64,000 nt of DNA from Vreelandella sedimenti (GTDB lineage: Bacteria; Pseudomonadota; Gammaproteobacteria; Pseudomonadales; Halomonadaceae): positions 124,001 to 188,000 of the forward strand of contig NZ_JACCGK010000003.1 in the NCBI RefSeq assembly GCF_013416325.1, read 5' to 3'. Shown here in pieces: positions 35,401 to 46,213 of the stretch. Every line of letters starts with the position of its first letter. Within the stretch, counting starts at the first letter, position 1. The position numbers and the translations under genes were made by a program. The notes under the pieces were generated by a model. The model was not told the origin of the DNA, did not search any database, and was given only the letters and a program-made list of their open reading frames with translations.

Positions 35401-36494
35401 GCGTTTAAGCCCCCGTCAGTAGTAATTAGCTCGCCGCGTTTGAGGTGCTGCTCCTCAAGCGCCCAGGCGACGTGTTCACGCACCAGCGCGCTTGGGTAGG
35501 CCCTACGCGCCCATAGCGCGGCTTCAACGGCCTCGCTCCAGGGCGCGTTGCCCAGGCCAATGGCAATGTTACGCAGCCAGCGCTGGTAGCCAATGCGCCG
35601 AATGGGGCTGCCGGCGGTTTTGTTCAGAAATTCCGCTTCGCCCCAGCCAAACAGGCTAATAAGCGATGCGCGATCCAGGTCATGGCGCGGCGCAAAGTCA
35701 TCTTCCTGGGTGATATGGGTAAAGCGAGTAAAAGGGCAGACCAGTTGGCAGTCATCGCAGCCGTAAATACGGTTACCCATGGAGCGGCGAAACTCAACTG
35801 GAATCGCGCCGTGCAGTTCAATGGTGAGATACGAAATGCATTTGCGCGAGTCGACGACTTTATCGTCAACGATGGCGCCGGTGGGGCAGGCGGTGCGGCA
35901 AGCACTGCAGCTACCGCAGTGTTCGTGCTCAAACGGTGCGTCAATGGGCAATGGAAGGTCAGTATAGAGTTCGCCAAGAAAAAACAGCGAACCCGCCTTG
36001 GGGTTGAGCAGCATGGCGTTTTTGCCAAACCAGCCGAGCCCCGCTTTTTGAGCCAGGGCGCGTTCCATCACCGGCGCTGAGTCAACAAAAGCGCGGTACC
36101 CGAAGCTGCCGACTTCCTGCTCAATTTTTTTTGCTAATAGGGCTAACCGTTTGCGGATTAGCTTGTGATAATCACGCCCAAGGGCGTAGCGCGATACATA
36201 GGCGCGGGCGGGCTGGCCGAGCACCTTGGTGCTCTCCACCTCAGCAGGCAGGTAATCCATACGCACGCTGATAATGCGTTGAGTGCCGGGTTCCAATTCC
36301 CCAGGGCGAGTGCGCTTGGTGCCGTGCTTGGCCATAAAGCCCATTTCGCCGTGGTAGCTCTTTTCCAGCCACGCGTCGAGGTGGTCTTCATGAGCCGACA
36401 GTTCAGTATCGGTGATGCCCACTTGCTGAAAGCCCAGCTCTCGCCCCCAGGTTTTAATCAGGTCGGCCAGGCGAGCAAGTTTCTGGTCAGTCAT
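35376..36494 (-). CDS. queG: Epoxyqueuosine reductase
   Basis: A cobalamin- and iron-sulfur-dependent enzyme making the final step of queuosine formation in tRNA. Two [4Fe-4S] motifs are seen: [16 protein letters not shown] and, further on, [15 protein letters not shown] 36494 (372 residues) was chosen because [17 protein letters not shown] aligns in length with the E. coli N terminus; ATG 36533 is possible. The C terminus overlaps orn by 25 bases in convergent orientation. cobO at 49.8 kb is consistent with corrinoid use. Confidence 0.95.
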   Translation of the reverse strand: MTDQKLARLADLIKTWGRELGFQQVGITDTELSAHEDHLDAWLEKSYHGEMGFMAKHGTKRTRPGELEPGTQRIISVRMDYLPAEVESTKVLGQPARAYVSRYALGRDYHKLIRKRLALLAKKIEQEVGSFGYRAFVDSAPVMERALAQKAGLGWFGKNAMLLNPKAGSLFFLGELYTDLPLPIDAPFEHEHCGSCSACRTACPTGAIVDDKVVDSRKCISYLTIELHGAIPVEFRRSMGNRIYGCDDCQLVCPFTRFTHITQEDDFAPRHDLDRASLISLFGWGEAEFLNKTAGSPIRRIGYQRWLRNIAIGLGNAPWSEAVEAALWARRAYPSALVREHVAWALEEQHLKRGELITTDGGLNAYSSSSLR

Positions 36495-36609
36495 TGCACC
36501 ATCAGAACGTGCAAAGGCAGTGGAATTCGACATAGTCAATCAACAGCAAGGCATTAAGAGCGCTATGCTAACGCATTGGCAGCCATCAAAACATGTGAAA
36601 GGAGCGATC

Positions 36610-38103
36610 GTGACAGTCCCGAATACTTCCATGCTACGCCCCCTCTATAAAGCAGCCCAGGTTCAGGAACTCGATCGGCGCACGATCGCCGGGGGTATCG
36701 ATGGCTTTGCATTGATGCAGCGCGCCGCCTCAAGCGCCTGGCACAGCTTCCGCTCCCGCTGGCCACAGGCACGTAGTATCACCGTGCTATGTGGGAGTGG
36801 TAACAACGGTGGCGATGGTCACGTGCTGGCAGCGCTAGCCATGCAGTCGGGCCTCAAAGTGCAGCGGATAACCCTTAAGCCTGTTGAAGAGCTCAGCAGC
36901 GACGCGGCCCGTGCCGCGGAATTAGCAACATCCGCGGGAGTGGGCTGCGAGGAGTGGCACGCTGGGATTGAGCTCACCGGCGAAGTGATTGTTGATGCAT
37001 TGCTGGGCACCGGGTTGACCGGTGAAGTAGAGGGGCGCTTCAAGCGTGCTATTGAAACGATCAATGCTGCAGGTCAACCGATACTGGCGATTGATACTCC
37101 CTCCGGTTTGGTTGCCGACACCGGGGCGGTGCCGGGGATTGCTGTGAAGGCCTCCTGCACGGTGACCTTTATTGGCGATAAGGTTGGATTACATACAGGT
37201 GATGCCCCTGCCTATACTGGCGAGATCGACTTTCGACCCCTGGGTGTCAAAGCCCAGGCCTATTTCGATATTCCCCCCACGGCGTGGCGGCTGGATGATT
37301 CGCTGCTGGCAGAGGCTTTTGCACCGCGCCTACGCACTAACCATAAAGGTGACATGGGGCATGTGTTGGTGATGGGGGGCGCTCCAGGTTTTGGTGGTGC
37401 AGCTCTACTGGCCTGCCAAGCTGCCGCGCGTTTGGGAGCGGGTAAAGTAAGTTTGGCGACGGCTCCTGAGCATATCACCGCCAGCTTGGTACGTTGCCCG
37501 GAAGTGATGGCTCATGGTGTACGCGGAGGCGCTGAAGCCGCTGAGCTGCCCAGTAACGCTGACGTTGTGGTGGTAGGGCCAGGGCTTGGTCAGGCTGCCT
37601 GGGGGCAGGCAGTGCTACAGAGTGCACTGCAGTCAGACGCCCCGCTGGTGGTAGATGCCGACGGGCTTAACCTCCTGGCGCGCCAGTGGCCGGAGGTTCG
37701 CCGTGATAACTGGATTTTGACTCCACACCCCGGTGAGGCCGCGCGACTATTAAACTGTTCCGTTGCCGATATCCAATCCGACCGGCCCGCAGCTGCCCAG
37801 GCACTGCAACGTGCCCGAGGTGGTGTGGTGATTTTGAAAGGTGCGGGCAGTTTAATTGCTGGGCCTAGCGGTTTGGTGGTGTGCCCTTACGGGAATCCCG
37901 GTATGGCCAGCGGCGGCATGGGCGATGTGCTCAGCGGTATGCTGGGGGCGTTGGTTGCTCAGCGGGGCGAGGTGGAGTTTAGTGCCTGGCTAGGTGCCAT
38001 GGTGCATGCATTAGCGGCCGATCGCGCGGCAGAGGAAGAAGGCGAGCGTGGCCTGCTGGCCAGCGATCTGGCATCCTATGCGCGAAAATTGATTAATCCG
38101 TGA
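36610..38103 (+). CDS. nnr: Bifunctional NAD(P)H-hydrate epimerase and dehydratase
   Basis: Repairs hydrated NAD(P)H. The N-terminal YjeF epimerase domain (about 1-210) shows VLCGSGNNGGDGHV and IDTPSGL; the C-terminal ADP-dependent dehydratase domain has VVGPGLG, LTPHPGEAARLL and GNPGMASGGMGDVLSGMLG. GTG 36610 was chosen because AAAGGAG is five bases ahead, giving 497 residues. It begins the plus-strand run nnr-tsaE-amiB-mutL-miaA-hfq-hflX. Confidence 0.95.
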   Translation: MTVPNTSMLRPLYKAAQVQELDRRTIAGGIDGFALMQRAASSAWHSFRSRWPQARSITVLCGSGNNGGDGHVLAALAMQSGLKVQRITLKPVEELSSDAARAAELATSAGVGCEEWHAGIELTGEVIVDALLGTGLTGEVEGRFKRAIETINAAGQPILAIDTPSGLVADTGAVPGIAVKASCTVTFIGDKVGLHTGDAPAYTGEIDFRPLGVKAQAYFDIPPTAWRLDDSLLAEAFAPRLRTNHKGDMGHVLVMGGAPGFGGAALLACQAAARLGAGKVSLATAPEHITASLVRCPEVMAHGVRGGAEAAELPSNADVVVVGPGLGQAAWGQAVLQSALQSDAPLVVDADGLNLLARQWPEVRRDNWILTPHPGEAARLLNCSVADIQSDRPAAAQALQRARGGVVILKGAGSLIAGPSGLVVCPYGNPGMASGGMGDVLSGMLGALVAQRGEVEFSAWLGAMVHALAADRAAEEEGERGLLASDLASYARKLINP

Positions 38104-38114
38104 AGGCAGCCCAC

Positions 38115-38630
38115 ATGCAGGTGCAATTAGACAACGAAGAGGCCCAGGTCGCTTTTGGCGAAGCGCTCGGGCACGTATTGCAAAGACGCGGGCTCGTCTA
38201 TCTAGAGGGTGAGCTAGGTGCCGGTAAAACCACGTTAACGCGTGGCATCCTACGGGCTTACGGCCATCAAGGGGCGGTTAAAAGTCCTACTTACACCTTG
38301 GTAGAGCCTTATGAGTTGAACGACCAGCGGGTTTATCATCTGGATTTATACCGCTTAGCGGATCCAGAGGAGCTTGAATTTATTGGTGGTCGAGACGTGC
38401 TGGCCGACGATGCAGTCACCATTGTCGAGTGGCCCAGCCGCGGTGAAGGGTGGTTGCCTGCGCCTGACCTGCGCCTAACCTTGGAAGTAGTGGAACAAGG
38501 GCGTTTAGTCTCATTAGCTGCGGGTAGTGATAACGGTCAGCGTATGCTTGAATTATTGCGAAGTAAGGTAAGTGCAGTCAGTAAAGAAGGTTCCGACCAG
38601 TTGGAGAACGGTGTGATTCAATGGAAATGA
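38115..38630 (+). CDS. tsaE: tRNA threonylcarbamoyladenosine synthesis ATPase TsaE
   Basis: The P-loop partner of TsaB/TsaD in t6A modification of tRNAs reading ANN codons. Walker A is GELGAGKTTLTRG, with SPTYTLVEPY and HLDLYRLADPEELEF downstream. ATG 38115 is preceded by AAGG at eight bases; a GTG at 38100 overlapping the nnr stop would add five residues. The 3' end overlaps amiB by 10 bases. Confidence 0.95.
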   Translation: MQVQLDNEEAQVAFGEALGHVLQRRGLVYLEGELGAGKTTLTRGILRAYGHQGAVKSPTYTLVEPYELNDQRVYHLDLYRLADPEELEFIGGRDVLADDAVTIVEWPSRGEGWLPAPDLRLTLEVVEQGRLVSLAAGSDNGQRMLELLRSKVSAVSKEGSDQLENGVIQWK

Positions 38631-40084
38631 AGGGCATAGCGGCAGGCGTATATCGCTTATTAGCCACCGGTTTTTTTGCCCTGGCGGCGGTAGATGTGCA
38701 AGCGTCCAGCGTAGAGAGCATGCGGCTTTGGGCGGCGCCAGATCATGCCCGGCTGGTGTTTGATCTCTCCGCTGCGACTAATGCCAACGTATTTTCGCTG
38801 GAGAACCCGGCGCGGTTGGTGATTGATTTAGATGATACCCAGATGGATACCGACCCCAGTACGCTGCCTTTGCATGACAGTGCAATTACCTCGGTGCGTA
38901 CCGGCGCGCGGGAGGGTGGGGGCCTGAGGGTAGTGCTTGAGCTCAATCGAGAAATTGAGCCACGCCATTTTACCCTGACACCTAACGATCAGTACGGTCA
39001 CCGACTGGTTGTTGATCTCGAATATCCTGGTGAGAGTGCCGTCGAGAATCCGATTGACCCAATTGAGGCGATGATTCGGGATCAGGAAATTCAGGCCCAG
39101 CGGGCATCTGCTCAAGGCCAGTTGTCGGACAGCGTGGCGTCGCCTAGCGAGGCAACGCCGGCAGAAGTGCAGGAAGCCAAGCTGCACCCAAGGCGCGATA
39201 TTATTATTGCCGTCGACGCCGGTCATGGTGGTGAAGACCCGGGGGCGATTGGCCCTTCAGGCACACGGGAAAAGGACGTAGTGCTGGAAATTGCCCGTCG
39301 CCTAGCCGCTGAAGTGAACGGTACTGAAGGCTTTAAAGCTGTGCTGGTACGGGATGGCGACTACTATATAGGGCTGCGTCAGCGTACCGCACTGGCACGT
39401 GAGCAAAAAGCCGACTTTTTTGTCTCGATACACGCCGATGCTTTCACCAGCCCAAGGCCCCAAGGGAGCTCGGTCTATGCGCTGTCTCAGCGCGGCGCCA
39501 CCTCGGAAACCGCGCAGTGGCTGGCGGATAGTGAGAACCGCTCCGACCTTATCGGCGGTGTCGATGGCAATCTCTCCTTGCGTGATAAAGACCAGGTGCT
39601 GCGCGGCGTGTTGTTGGATTTGACCATGACTGCCACGCTGAATGACTCGCTCTCGATTGGTGGTCAGGTATTGGAGCAGTTAGGCCGCATTAACCGGCTG
39701 CATAAGTCGCGGGTCGAACAGGCTGGGTTTATGGTACTGAAGTCTCCCGATATCCCCTCGCTGTTGATTGAGGTTGGCTTTATCTCTAACCCTGACGAAG
39801 AGCGTCGGCTACGCGACCCAGTTCACCAGTCAGGGCTTTCTCAGGCTATCTTCAGCGGTTTGCGCGAGCATTTCGAGCGCTTCCCACCGCCGGCCAGCCT
39901 GCTTGCCTGGCAGCGTGATAATCAGCGTCGCCCTTCGGGTAACGAGTACCGTATTCAGTCGGGAGACACCCTGTCAGCGATTGCTGTGCGCCATGGCGTG
40001 CCGGTTAATCAGTTGAGGCAGGCCAATGACCTGAATGGTGACGTGATTCGCGTTGGCCAAGTGTTACAGATTCCCCGTTCATGA
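38621..40084 (+). CDS. amiB: N-acetylmuramoyl-L-alanine amidase AmiB
   Basis: A periplasmic zinc amidase that splits septal peptidoglycan during cell separation. Signal peptide (about 1-28, ending VQASS), AMIN domain (about 30-140), Glu/Ala/Pro linker, Amidase_3 domain (about 192-415) with zinc ligands His202, Glu217 and His271, then one LysM domain (about 443-486) for glycan binding. The LysM tail is normal for Pseudomonas/Halomonas AmiB. It overlaps tsaE by 10 bases. Confidence 0.96.
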   Translation: MEMKGIAAGVYRLLATGFFALAAVDVQASSVESMRLWAAPDHARLVFDLSAATNANVFSLENPARLVIDLDDTQMDTDPSTLPLHDSAITSVRTGAREGGGLRVVLELNREIEPRHFTLTPNDQYGHRLVVDLEYPGESAVENPIDPIEAMIRDQEIQAQRASAQGQLSDSVASPSEATPAEVQEAKLHPRRDIIIAVDAGHGGEDPGAIGPSGTREKDVVLEIARRLAAEVNGTEGFKAVLVRDGDYYIGLRQRTALAREQKADFFVSIHADAFTSPRPQGSSVYALSQRGATSETAQWLADSENRSDLIGGVDGNLSLRDKDQVLRGVLLDLTMTATLNDSLSIGGQVLEQLGRINRLHKSRVEQAGFMVLKSPDIPSLLIEVGFISNPDEERRLRDPVHQSGLSQAIFSGLREHFERFPPPASLLAWQRDNQRRPSGNEYRIQSGDTLSAIAVRHGVPVNQLRQANDLNGDVIRVGQVLQIPRS

Positions 40085-40093
40085 GGTGCCGTG

Positions 40094-42010
40094 TTGACTG
40101 ATATGACCGCTACCGCACCGCGTATACAGGTACTCGACCCGCGGTTGGCCAACCAGATTGCCGCCGGTGAGGTGGTTGAGCGCCCCTCATCGGTCACCAA
40201 AGAGCTGATAGAGAACGCTATCGATGCTGGCAGCCAGCGTATCGAAGTAGAGATCGAGCAAGGGGGCGCGCGGCTGATCAAGGTGCGCGATGACGGGATT
40301 GGCATTGGCGAAGAGGATTTGCCGCTGGCCCTGGCCCGCCATGCCACCAGTAAGATTGGCAGCCTGGAAGACTTAGAGGGCGTTAGCTCGTTAGGCTTTC
40401 GCGGCGAAGCGCTGGCATCGATCAGCTCCGTCTCACGGCTGGAGCTAATCTCCAATGCCGAAGACGACCCCCGCCATGGCTGGCGGGTGGTTGCGGAAGG
40501 TCGGGGCATGGAAGCACGGGTGACACCTGCGCCACACCCCCGTGGTACCAGCGTCGGCGTGCGCGATCTGTTTTTTAATACCCCCGCCCGGCGCAAGTTT
40601 CTGCGCACAGAAAAGACCGAATTTGCCCATGTAGAAGAGGCATTTCGCCGTCAGGCGCTATCCCGCTACGACATCGCTTGGGTACTGCGCCATAACCAAA
40701 AAGTCATACACCAGTTGCCCGCCGGTCACTCTGCGGCGGCCCGGGAGCGGCGTATTGCCTCGCTGCTGGGCAAGAATTTTATCGAGCACGCCCGCTATAT
40801 CGAGCGCGAAGCGGGCGGTATACGGCTAAGCGGCTGGGTGGGCCTGCCTACTCACTCACGCTCCCAGGCTGACCAGCAGTACTTTTTTGTCAATGGGCGC
40901 GTGGTGCGTGATCGTTTGGTCGCCCACGCGGTGCGTCAGGCCTATCGTGATGTGCTGTTTAACGGCCGTCATCCGGTCTTTGTGCTCTATCTGGAGCTTG
41001 ATCCAGACGTTGTGGACGTCAATGTCCACCCCACCAAGCATGAAGTGCGCTTTCGTGATGGTCGTATGGTTCACGATTTTCTCTATTCGAGCCTCCACCA
41101 CTCCCTGGCGTCAGCTAAACCCGCCGAGAGCTCAGAGGAGCGTGATGCCGAGGTGGCTGATACGTCAGGCGCATCGTCACAGGGCGAAGCGTCAGAAGTG
41201 GGCGCCGAACAGCCCCGCTGGCAGCAGCAGGGGATGGCCCTGACCCACTCGCCGGATCGCCACCCCGGTGCTGAGCGCGTGCGTCGCTTTATGCAGGGTT
41301 ATCAGGCGCTGCACCCCAATCACGAAGAAACGCTGTTAACGCCTCAGCCGAGCCCTCCCAGTGAGCGAGTTAGTGAGGTGCGTGAAGCGCCCCTGGTGAT
41401 GCCTGATGACGACCCCACTGCGCCACCACCACTAGGGTTTGCGCTAGGGCAGTTGCACGGCATTTATATTCTGGCCCAGAACGCTGAGGGATTGGTGCTG
41501 GTGGATATGCATGCCGCCCATGAGCGAATCGTCTATGAGCGCATGAAGACACAACTGGCCGGCGCCAAAGGGTTGGATGCGCAGCCGCTGCTAGTGCCCG
41601 TCTCCATTGCCGCTAGCCGGGCCGAAGTGGCCACGGCAGAGAGCGAGCAAGAGGCAATTGCCAAGCTGGGTATTGAGCTGGATATCGCCGGGCCAGAGAC
41701 GCTGCTGGTACGCCAATTACCTGCGTTACTTGCCCAGGCTGATCCTGAGGCGCTGGTGCGTCAGATGTTGGAAGAGCTGTCGCGCTATGGGCGTACCCAT
41801 CAAGTCGAGGCTAGGGTGCATGAACTACTCTCTACTATGGCCTGCCATGGCAGCGTGCGTGCCAACCGTCGGCTTACTATTGACGAGATGAATGCGCTAC
41901 TGCGCGACATGGAGCGCACCGAGCGCAGCGACCAATGTAATCACGGTCGTCCCACCTGGACGCAGATGGGGCTCAAAGCGCTTGATCGGCTCTTCTTGCG
42001 CGGCCAATAA
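40094..42010 (+). CDS. mutL: DNA mismatch repair protein MutL
   Basis: A GHKL ATPase linking mismatch recognition to strand incision. The ATPase region has [14 protein letters not shown] and [11 protein letters not shown]; the dimerisation domain lies beyond about residue 440. It contains [12 protein letters not shown] (about 471-482), matching the endonuclease motif DQHA-x2-E-x4-E apart from Met, plus ACHGSVRA and CNHGRP, so it is predicted to nick DNA itself, unlike E. coli MutL. GAGGTG at 40083-40088 best suits TTG 40094; GTG 40091 and ATG 40103 are alternatives, the last agreeing with homologue length. Confidence 0.95.
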   Translation: MTDMTATAPRIQVLDPRLANQIAAGEVVERPSSVTKELIENAIDAGSQRIEVEIEQGGARLIKVRDDGIGIGEEDLPLALARHATSKIGSLEDLEGVSSLGFRGEALASISSVSRLELISNAEDDPRHGWRVVAEGRGMEARVTPAPHPRGTSVGVRDLFFNTPARRKFLRTEKTEFAHVEEAFRRQALSRYDIAWVLRHNQKVIHQLPAGHSAAARERRIASLLGKNFIEHARYIEREAGGIRLSGWVGLPTHSRSQADQQYFFVNGRVVRDRLVAHAVRQAYRDVLFNGRHPVFVLYLELDPDVVDVNVHPTKHEVRFRDGRMVHDFLYSSLHHSLASAKPAESSEERDAEVADTSGASSQGEASEVGAEQPRWQQQGMALTHSPDRHPGAERVRRFMQGYQALHPNHEETLLTPQPSPPSERVSEVREAPLVMPDDDPTAPPPLGFALGQLHGIYILAQNAEGLVLVDMHAAHERIVYERMKTQLAGAKGLDAQPLLVPVSIAASRAEVATAESEQEAIAKLGIELDIAGPETLLVRQLPALLAQADPEALVRQMLEELSRYGRTHQVEARVHELLSTMACHGSVRANRRLTIDEMNALLRDMERTERSDQCNHGRPTWTQMGLKALDRLFLRGQ

Positions 42011-42070
42011 ATGCTTGAACAACAGCTGCGCGATCAGTAATCACCATTTTCTTAGCTAATGGAACCGCGC

Positions 42071-43009
42071 ATGGCTGATACCCGCCCCTGGGCGATTTTT
42101 TTAATGGGCCCCACGGCCGCCGGGAAAACCGATGCTGCGATGGCGCTACACGAGCGCCTAGGGCATGAGCTGATTAGCGTTGACTCGGCCATGGTGTATC
42201 GCGGTATGGATATTGGCAGTGCCAAACCCAGCGCGGCGGAGCTTGCCCGAGCGCCTCACCATTTGATCGACATTCGCGATCCTGCGGAGCCCTACTCAGC
42301 GGCCGATTTTCGTGTAGATGCGCTTTCGCTTATGCGACAAATCAGCGCGGCGGGCAAAGTTCCACTGCTGGTCGGCGGTACCATGCTTTACTACAAGCGG
42401 CTGGTTGAAGGGGTGGCAAACTTGCCTTCTGCCGACCCGGCTATTCGCCAACGGCTTGAAGCACAGTGGCAAAACGAAGGACTATTGTCGCTACATCAAC
42501 GCCTGGCAGAGGTGGATGTGCTATCCGCCCAGCGCATTCACCCCAATGACCCGCAGCGCGTCATGCGCGCGCTGGAGGTGTACTACGCCAGTGGGCGGCC
42601 AATGAGTGAGCTGTGGGCAGAGCAGCAGCCGGAAACCTTTCCCTGGCGCGTGTTGTCGATAGCTTTAGCGCCCAGTGATCGCAGCTTGCTGCATCAACGC
42701 ATTGCCCTGCGTTTCGAAGTAATGTTGGGTGAGGGCTTGATAAATGAAGTCGCCGCCCTCAAAAAGCGTAATGACTTACATTTAGGCCTACCGGCGATGA
42801 AGAGTGTTGGTTATCGCCAAGTGTGGGAGTACCTGGAAGGTGAGTATGACTATGCCTCCCTCGTTGAGCGAGGCGTGATCGCAACTCGTCAGCTAGCCAA
42901 GCGACAATTAACCTGGTTAAGAAGCTGGCCAGAACTTAACTGGGTGGATTCACAGCGCTCAGATGCGCTGGATCAGGTGTTGAAACTCGTGCGTGCCAGC
43001 GGTGCTTAG
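42071..43009 (+). CDS. miaA: tRNA dimethylallyltransferase
   Basis: Adds the isopentenyl group to A37 of tRNAs reading UNN codons. The P-loop is [11 protein letters not shown], with [26 protein letters not shown] and [14 protein letters not shown] 42071 (312 residues) has GGA seven bases ahead; ATG 42059 is possible. It precedes hfq as in most gammaproteobacteria. Confidence 0.96.
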   Translation: MADTRPWAIFLMGPTAAGKTDAAMALHERLGHELISVDSAMVYRGMDIGSAKPSAAELARAPHHLIDIRDPAEPYSAADFRVDALSLMRQISAAGKVPLLVGGTMLYYKRLVEGVANLPSADPAIRQRLEAQWQNEGLLSLHQRLAEVDVLSAQRIHPNDPQRVMRALEVYYASGRPMSELWAEQQPETFPWRVLSIALAPSDRSLLHQRIALRFEVMLGEGLINEVAALKKRNDLHLGLPAMKSVGYRQVWEYLEGEYDYASLVERGVIATRQLAKRQLTWLRSWPELNWVDSQRSDALDQVLKLVRASGA

Positions 43010-43201
43010 CGTAAGATAGTTCGCTAAGCTGGTAATTTAGGTAGTGTGTTTTCGATTGGCTGGGTGTTTGAGCCTTTCGAATATCACTAGGCTCTTCGGG
43101 CATCATTCGGCCTTCCGGGCAGTAATAAAATAGTGCGGCGTAGCACCAGTAGGGCACGCCATTTGATAATTAACCCCAACGACAGTTTTAGGGAGAGCAA
43201 C

Positions 43202-43450
43202 ATGTCCAAAGGGCAGTCCCTTCAAGACCCGTACTTGAACATTCTGCGCAAGGAGCGCATTCCGGTCTCTATCTTTTTGGTCAACGGCATTAAGCTGCAG
43301 GGCCAGATCGAATCGTTTGACCAGTTTGTTATCCTGCTGCGCAATACCGTCAGTCAGATGGTTTATAAACACGCTATTTCCACGGTTGTTCCATCTCGCA
43401 ACGTACGCTTGCCTGCGCAAGACCCGGCAGAGCAGGATGCGGAGATTTAA
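43202..43450 (+). CDS. hfq: RNA chaperone Hfq
   Basis: Hexameric Sm-like protein that pairs small RNAs with mRNAs. The Sm1 motif is [20 protein letters not shown] and the Sm2 motif [20 protein letters not shown] ribosome site precedes ATG 43202. The 82-residue form has a short acidic tail as in pseudomonads. hflX begins 37 bases downstream. Confidence 0.98.
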   Translation: MSKGQSLQDPYLNILRKERIPVSIFLVNGIKLQGQIESFDQFVILLRNTVSQMVYKHAISTVVPSRNVRLPAQDPAEQDAEI

Positions 43451-43487
43451 CACCGCTGGAGAAGCAAGAGAGTCCACGAGGTATTGA

Positions 43488-44798
43488 TTGTTTTTCGAAC
43501 GCCCAGACGCCGGTGAAACGGCAGTTCTTGTTCACGTCGATTTTCATGATGAACAAAAACGTGAAGACCCGGGTGAGTTTTTAGAGCTCGTACGCTCTGC
43601 TGGTGCAGAGCCTGCGACTCTACTCACTGCTAGCCGCCACCGACCTGACTCGCGCACCTTTATTGGGTCAGGTAAGTTGGAAGAGCTGCGGGCACTGCTC
43701 GCGGCTCATGAGGCAGAGCTGGTGATCTTCAACCATAGCTTAAGTCCCTCTCAAGAGCGCAATGTAGAGCAAGAGCTCAAGTGCCGAGTGCTTGACCGTA
43801 CTGGTTTGATCCTCGATATCTTTGCGCAACGGGCAAGAACCCATGAAGGTAAGCTGCAGGTAGAGCTTGCTCAGCTTGAATATATGTCGACTCGCCTCGT
43901 GCGCGGTTGGACACACCTAGAGCGGCAAAAAGGTGGGATTGGCCTGCGCGGCCCAGGCGAGACGCAGTTAGAAACAGACCGTCGTCTGTTGCGTGGTCGG
44001 ATCAAATCGATTCACAAACGGCTCGATAAAGTACGCAGCCAACGCGACCAGAATCGCCGTGCGCGTGCTCGTGCGGAAATTCATAGCGTATCGCTGGTGG
44101 GATACACCAACGCCGGCAAGTCAACGCTATTTAACGCCTTAACCAATTCTGAGGTGTATGCAGCCGACCAACTGTTTGCGACACTTGACCCCACTTTGCG
44201 GCGGCTTGAGATTGAAGACGTAGGCCCGGTAGTGATGGCCGATACCGTGGGCTTTATTCGCCACTTGCCGCACAAGTTGGTTGAGGCGTTTCAAGCAACG
44301 CTCCAGGAAGCCTCTGAAGCGTCGTTGCTGGTACACGTAATCGATGCCGCAGACCCTGACCGCGAGTTAAACGTGGAGCAGGTGGAGCTAGTGCTCAAAG
44401 AGATCGGTGCCGATGATGTACCGGTACTCAAAGTCATGAATAAAATTGATAAGCTCGATAGTGCACCGCGTATAGAGCGTGATGGGCATGGTGTGCCCGA
44501 AGTGGTTTGGCTTTCGGCCCAGCAGGGCCAGGGGCTTGAGCTGCTCCATGAGGCGCTGACCGAGCGCTTGGCAAATGATGTCATTGGCTTTTCGCTGACA
44601 CTGACTCCCGAGCAGGGTAAGCTGCGGGCAGGGTTGCACGAGCTTAATGCCGTTCGCGAGGAAGCCTTTGATGAGCAGGGGCATTCAGTGCTTGATGTGC
44701 GTTTGCCGCGGCGTGACTTTAATCAGTTGATGGCCCAACTGGGCGAGCGAGCCAACACCTATTTACCTGAAGCGCTGCGTGAAACCGATGAGTGGTAA
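43488..44798 (+). CDS. hflX: Ribosome-splitting GTPase HflX
   Basis: An Obg-type GTPase that dissociates stalled or heat-damaged 70S ribosomes. The N-terminal HflX domain shows TFIGSGKLEEL and the glycine-rich GGIGLRGPGETQLE; the GTPase motifs are GYTNAGKST, DTVGFI and NKID. The start is TTG 43488, preceded by GAGG at six bases; no ATG fits the conserved N terminus. It is 436 residues, as expected. Confidence 0.95.
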   Translation: MFFERPDAGETAVLVHVDFHDEQKREDPGEFLELVRSAGAEPATLLTASRHRPDSRTFIGSGKLEELRALLAAHEAELVIFNHSLSPSQERNVEQELKCRVLDRTGLILDIFAQRARTHEGKLQVELAQLEYMSTRLVRGWTHLERQKGGIGLRGPGETQLETDRRLLRGRIKSIHKRLDKVRSQRDQNRRARARAEIHSVSLVGYTNAGKSTLFNALTNSEVYAADQLFATLDPTLRRLEIEDVGPVVMADTVGFIRHLPHKLVEAFQATLQEASEASLLVHVIDAADPDRELNVEQVELVLKEIGADDVPVLKVMNKIDKLDSAPRIERDGHGVPEVVWLSAQQGQGLELLHEALTERLANDVIGFSLTLTPEQGKLRAGLHELNAVREEAFDEQGHSVLDVRLPRRDFNQLMAQLGERANTYLPEALRETDEW

Positions 44799-44824
44799 GC
44801 GACTTAATTACCCATCCTAGTACG

Positions 44825-44844
44825 CTGCATGTATGCAGTTTTGT
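44825..44844 (+). terminator. Weak terminator-like hairpin after hflX
   Basis: CTGCA-TGTA-TGCAG (44825-44838) followed by TTTTGT. The stem has only five pairs, so termination may be partial and hflKC may be partly read through from hflX. Confidence 0.35.
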
Positions 44845-44947
44845 ATAAAAATGGTACAAGGTTTATAGAGCAATAATATCAAAACGCGGTGGTGCCGCCT
44901 AAGTGTGATGCCACTAGCGTTAGCGAATACCTTAGTGGAGACGAAGT

Positions 44948-46213
44948 ATGGCCTGGAATGAGCCTGGTGGTGGCAACCAGCACGACCCTTGGAGTAGTGG
45001 CGGCCGACGCGGTGGAAACGACGGCGATGGAAACCGTGGAAGTAATAATGGCGGCAACGGCAATAAAGGGGGTAACAACCAAGGTCCACCTGACCTGGAT
45101 GAAGCGCTGAAAAAGTTTCAGGACAAGCTCAACAGCATGTTGGGTGGCGGCAAAAAAGGCGGCGGCAAGAAAACCGGTGGTGGCGGTAGTGATAAGAACC
45201 GCAACCCTTTCGCGCTGCCAGGTCTGCTGATTATTGTTGCGCTGGCTATTTGGGCTGCAATGGGCTTCTACCTCGTGGATCAATCCGAGCGTGGCGTTGT
45301 GCTGCGGTTTGGTGAGTTTCAGGGCATCGTAGATCCAGGCCTGCAGTGGAATCCGCCGCTGATTGATGATGTGCGTATGGTCAATGTGACCCGTGTACGC
45401 TCTCTGTCGCAGACCCAGTCGATGCTGACCCGCGATGAAAACATTGTCGAAGTGGAAATTTCTGCTCAGTACCAAGTGGCTAATCCACGTGATTTCGTAC
45501 TTAACGTTCGTGATCCTGCTATTTCGATCGAGAATGCGTTGGATTCGGCATTACGTCACGTTGTCGGCGGTACTGATATGATCGATATCCTTACCTCAGG
45601 TCGTGAGATTCTGGGTAGCTCGGTCGCTAGTCGTTTGCAGTCCTATCTCGACAACTATGGTGCCGGTATTCGCTTACAGACCATTAACATTGAGTCCACT
45701 TCGGCGCCCGCGCCAGTGATTGACGCCTTCGATGACGTTATTCGTGCTCGTGAAGATCGCCAGCGTACGATTAACCAAGGTATTGCCTATGCCAACGCGA
45801 TTATTCCTGAAGCGCAAGGTCAGGCACAGCGTATTGTTGAGCAAGGCCAGGGTTACCGTGAATCGGTAGTTGCTGAAGCGCAAGGTCAAGCCAACCGCTT
45901 TAACTCGCTATTGACCGAGTACAGCAATGCACCGGACATCATGCGCGAACGTATGTACCTAGACACGATGGAAGAAGTGTTCGGTAAAACGCCGAAGGTG
46001 CTATTGGATGTAAGCGAAAACGCGCCGCTGATGTATCTGCCCCTCGATCAGCTTAGCGGTGGGAGCAGTAATCGAAATAACTCTTCGAGCGGAAGCGCCA
46101 ATAGCGATGAACAGCTAGACCCGAGTGTGCTTGAGCGATTACGCAACACCCAGGGCAGTTCCAGCTCTGCATCGAATACCAATAGTAGCTCCATCCGCAG
46201 GGAGGGCCGGTAA
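44948..46213 (+). CDS. hflK: HflK, regulator of FtsH protease
   Basis: A membrane SPFH/prohibitin-family protein that with HflC forms a cage around FtsH and modulates its activity. The N-terminal ~85 residues are cytoplasmic and unusually rich in Gly, Asn and Lys (several GGN and GGGKK runs). One transmembrane helix (about 93-112) follows, then the SPFH domain (YLVDQSERGVVLRFGEF) and a coiled-coil region. The tail is Ser/Asn-rich. GGAG lies seven bases before ATG 44948. hflC begins directly after its stop. Confidence 0.96.
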   Translation: MAWNEPGGGNQHDPWSSGGRRGGNDGDGNRGSNNGGNGNKGGNNQGPPDLDEALKKFQDKLNSMLGGGKKGGGKKTGGGGSDKNRNPFALPGLLIIVALAIWAAMGFYLVDQSERGVVLRFGEFQGIVDPGLQWNPPLIDDVRMVNVTRVRSLSQTQSMLTRDENIVEVEISAQYQVANPRDFVLNVRDPAISIENALDSALRHVVGGTDMIDILTSGREILGSSVASRLQSYLDNYGAGIRLQTINIESTSAPAPVIDAFDDVIRAREDRQRTINQGIAYANAIIPEAQGQAQRIVEQGQGYRESVVAEAQGQANRFNSLLTEYSNAPDIMRERMYLDTMEEVFGKTPKVLLDVSENAPLMYLPLDQLSGGSSNRNNSSSGSANSDEQLDPSVLERLRNTQGSSSSASNTNSSSIRREGR

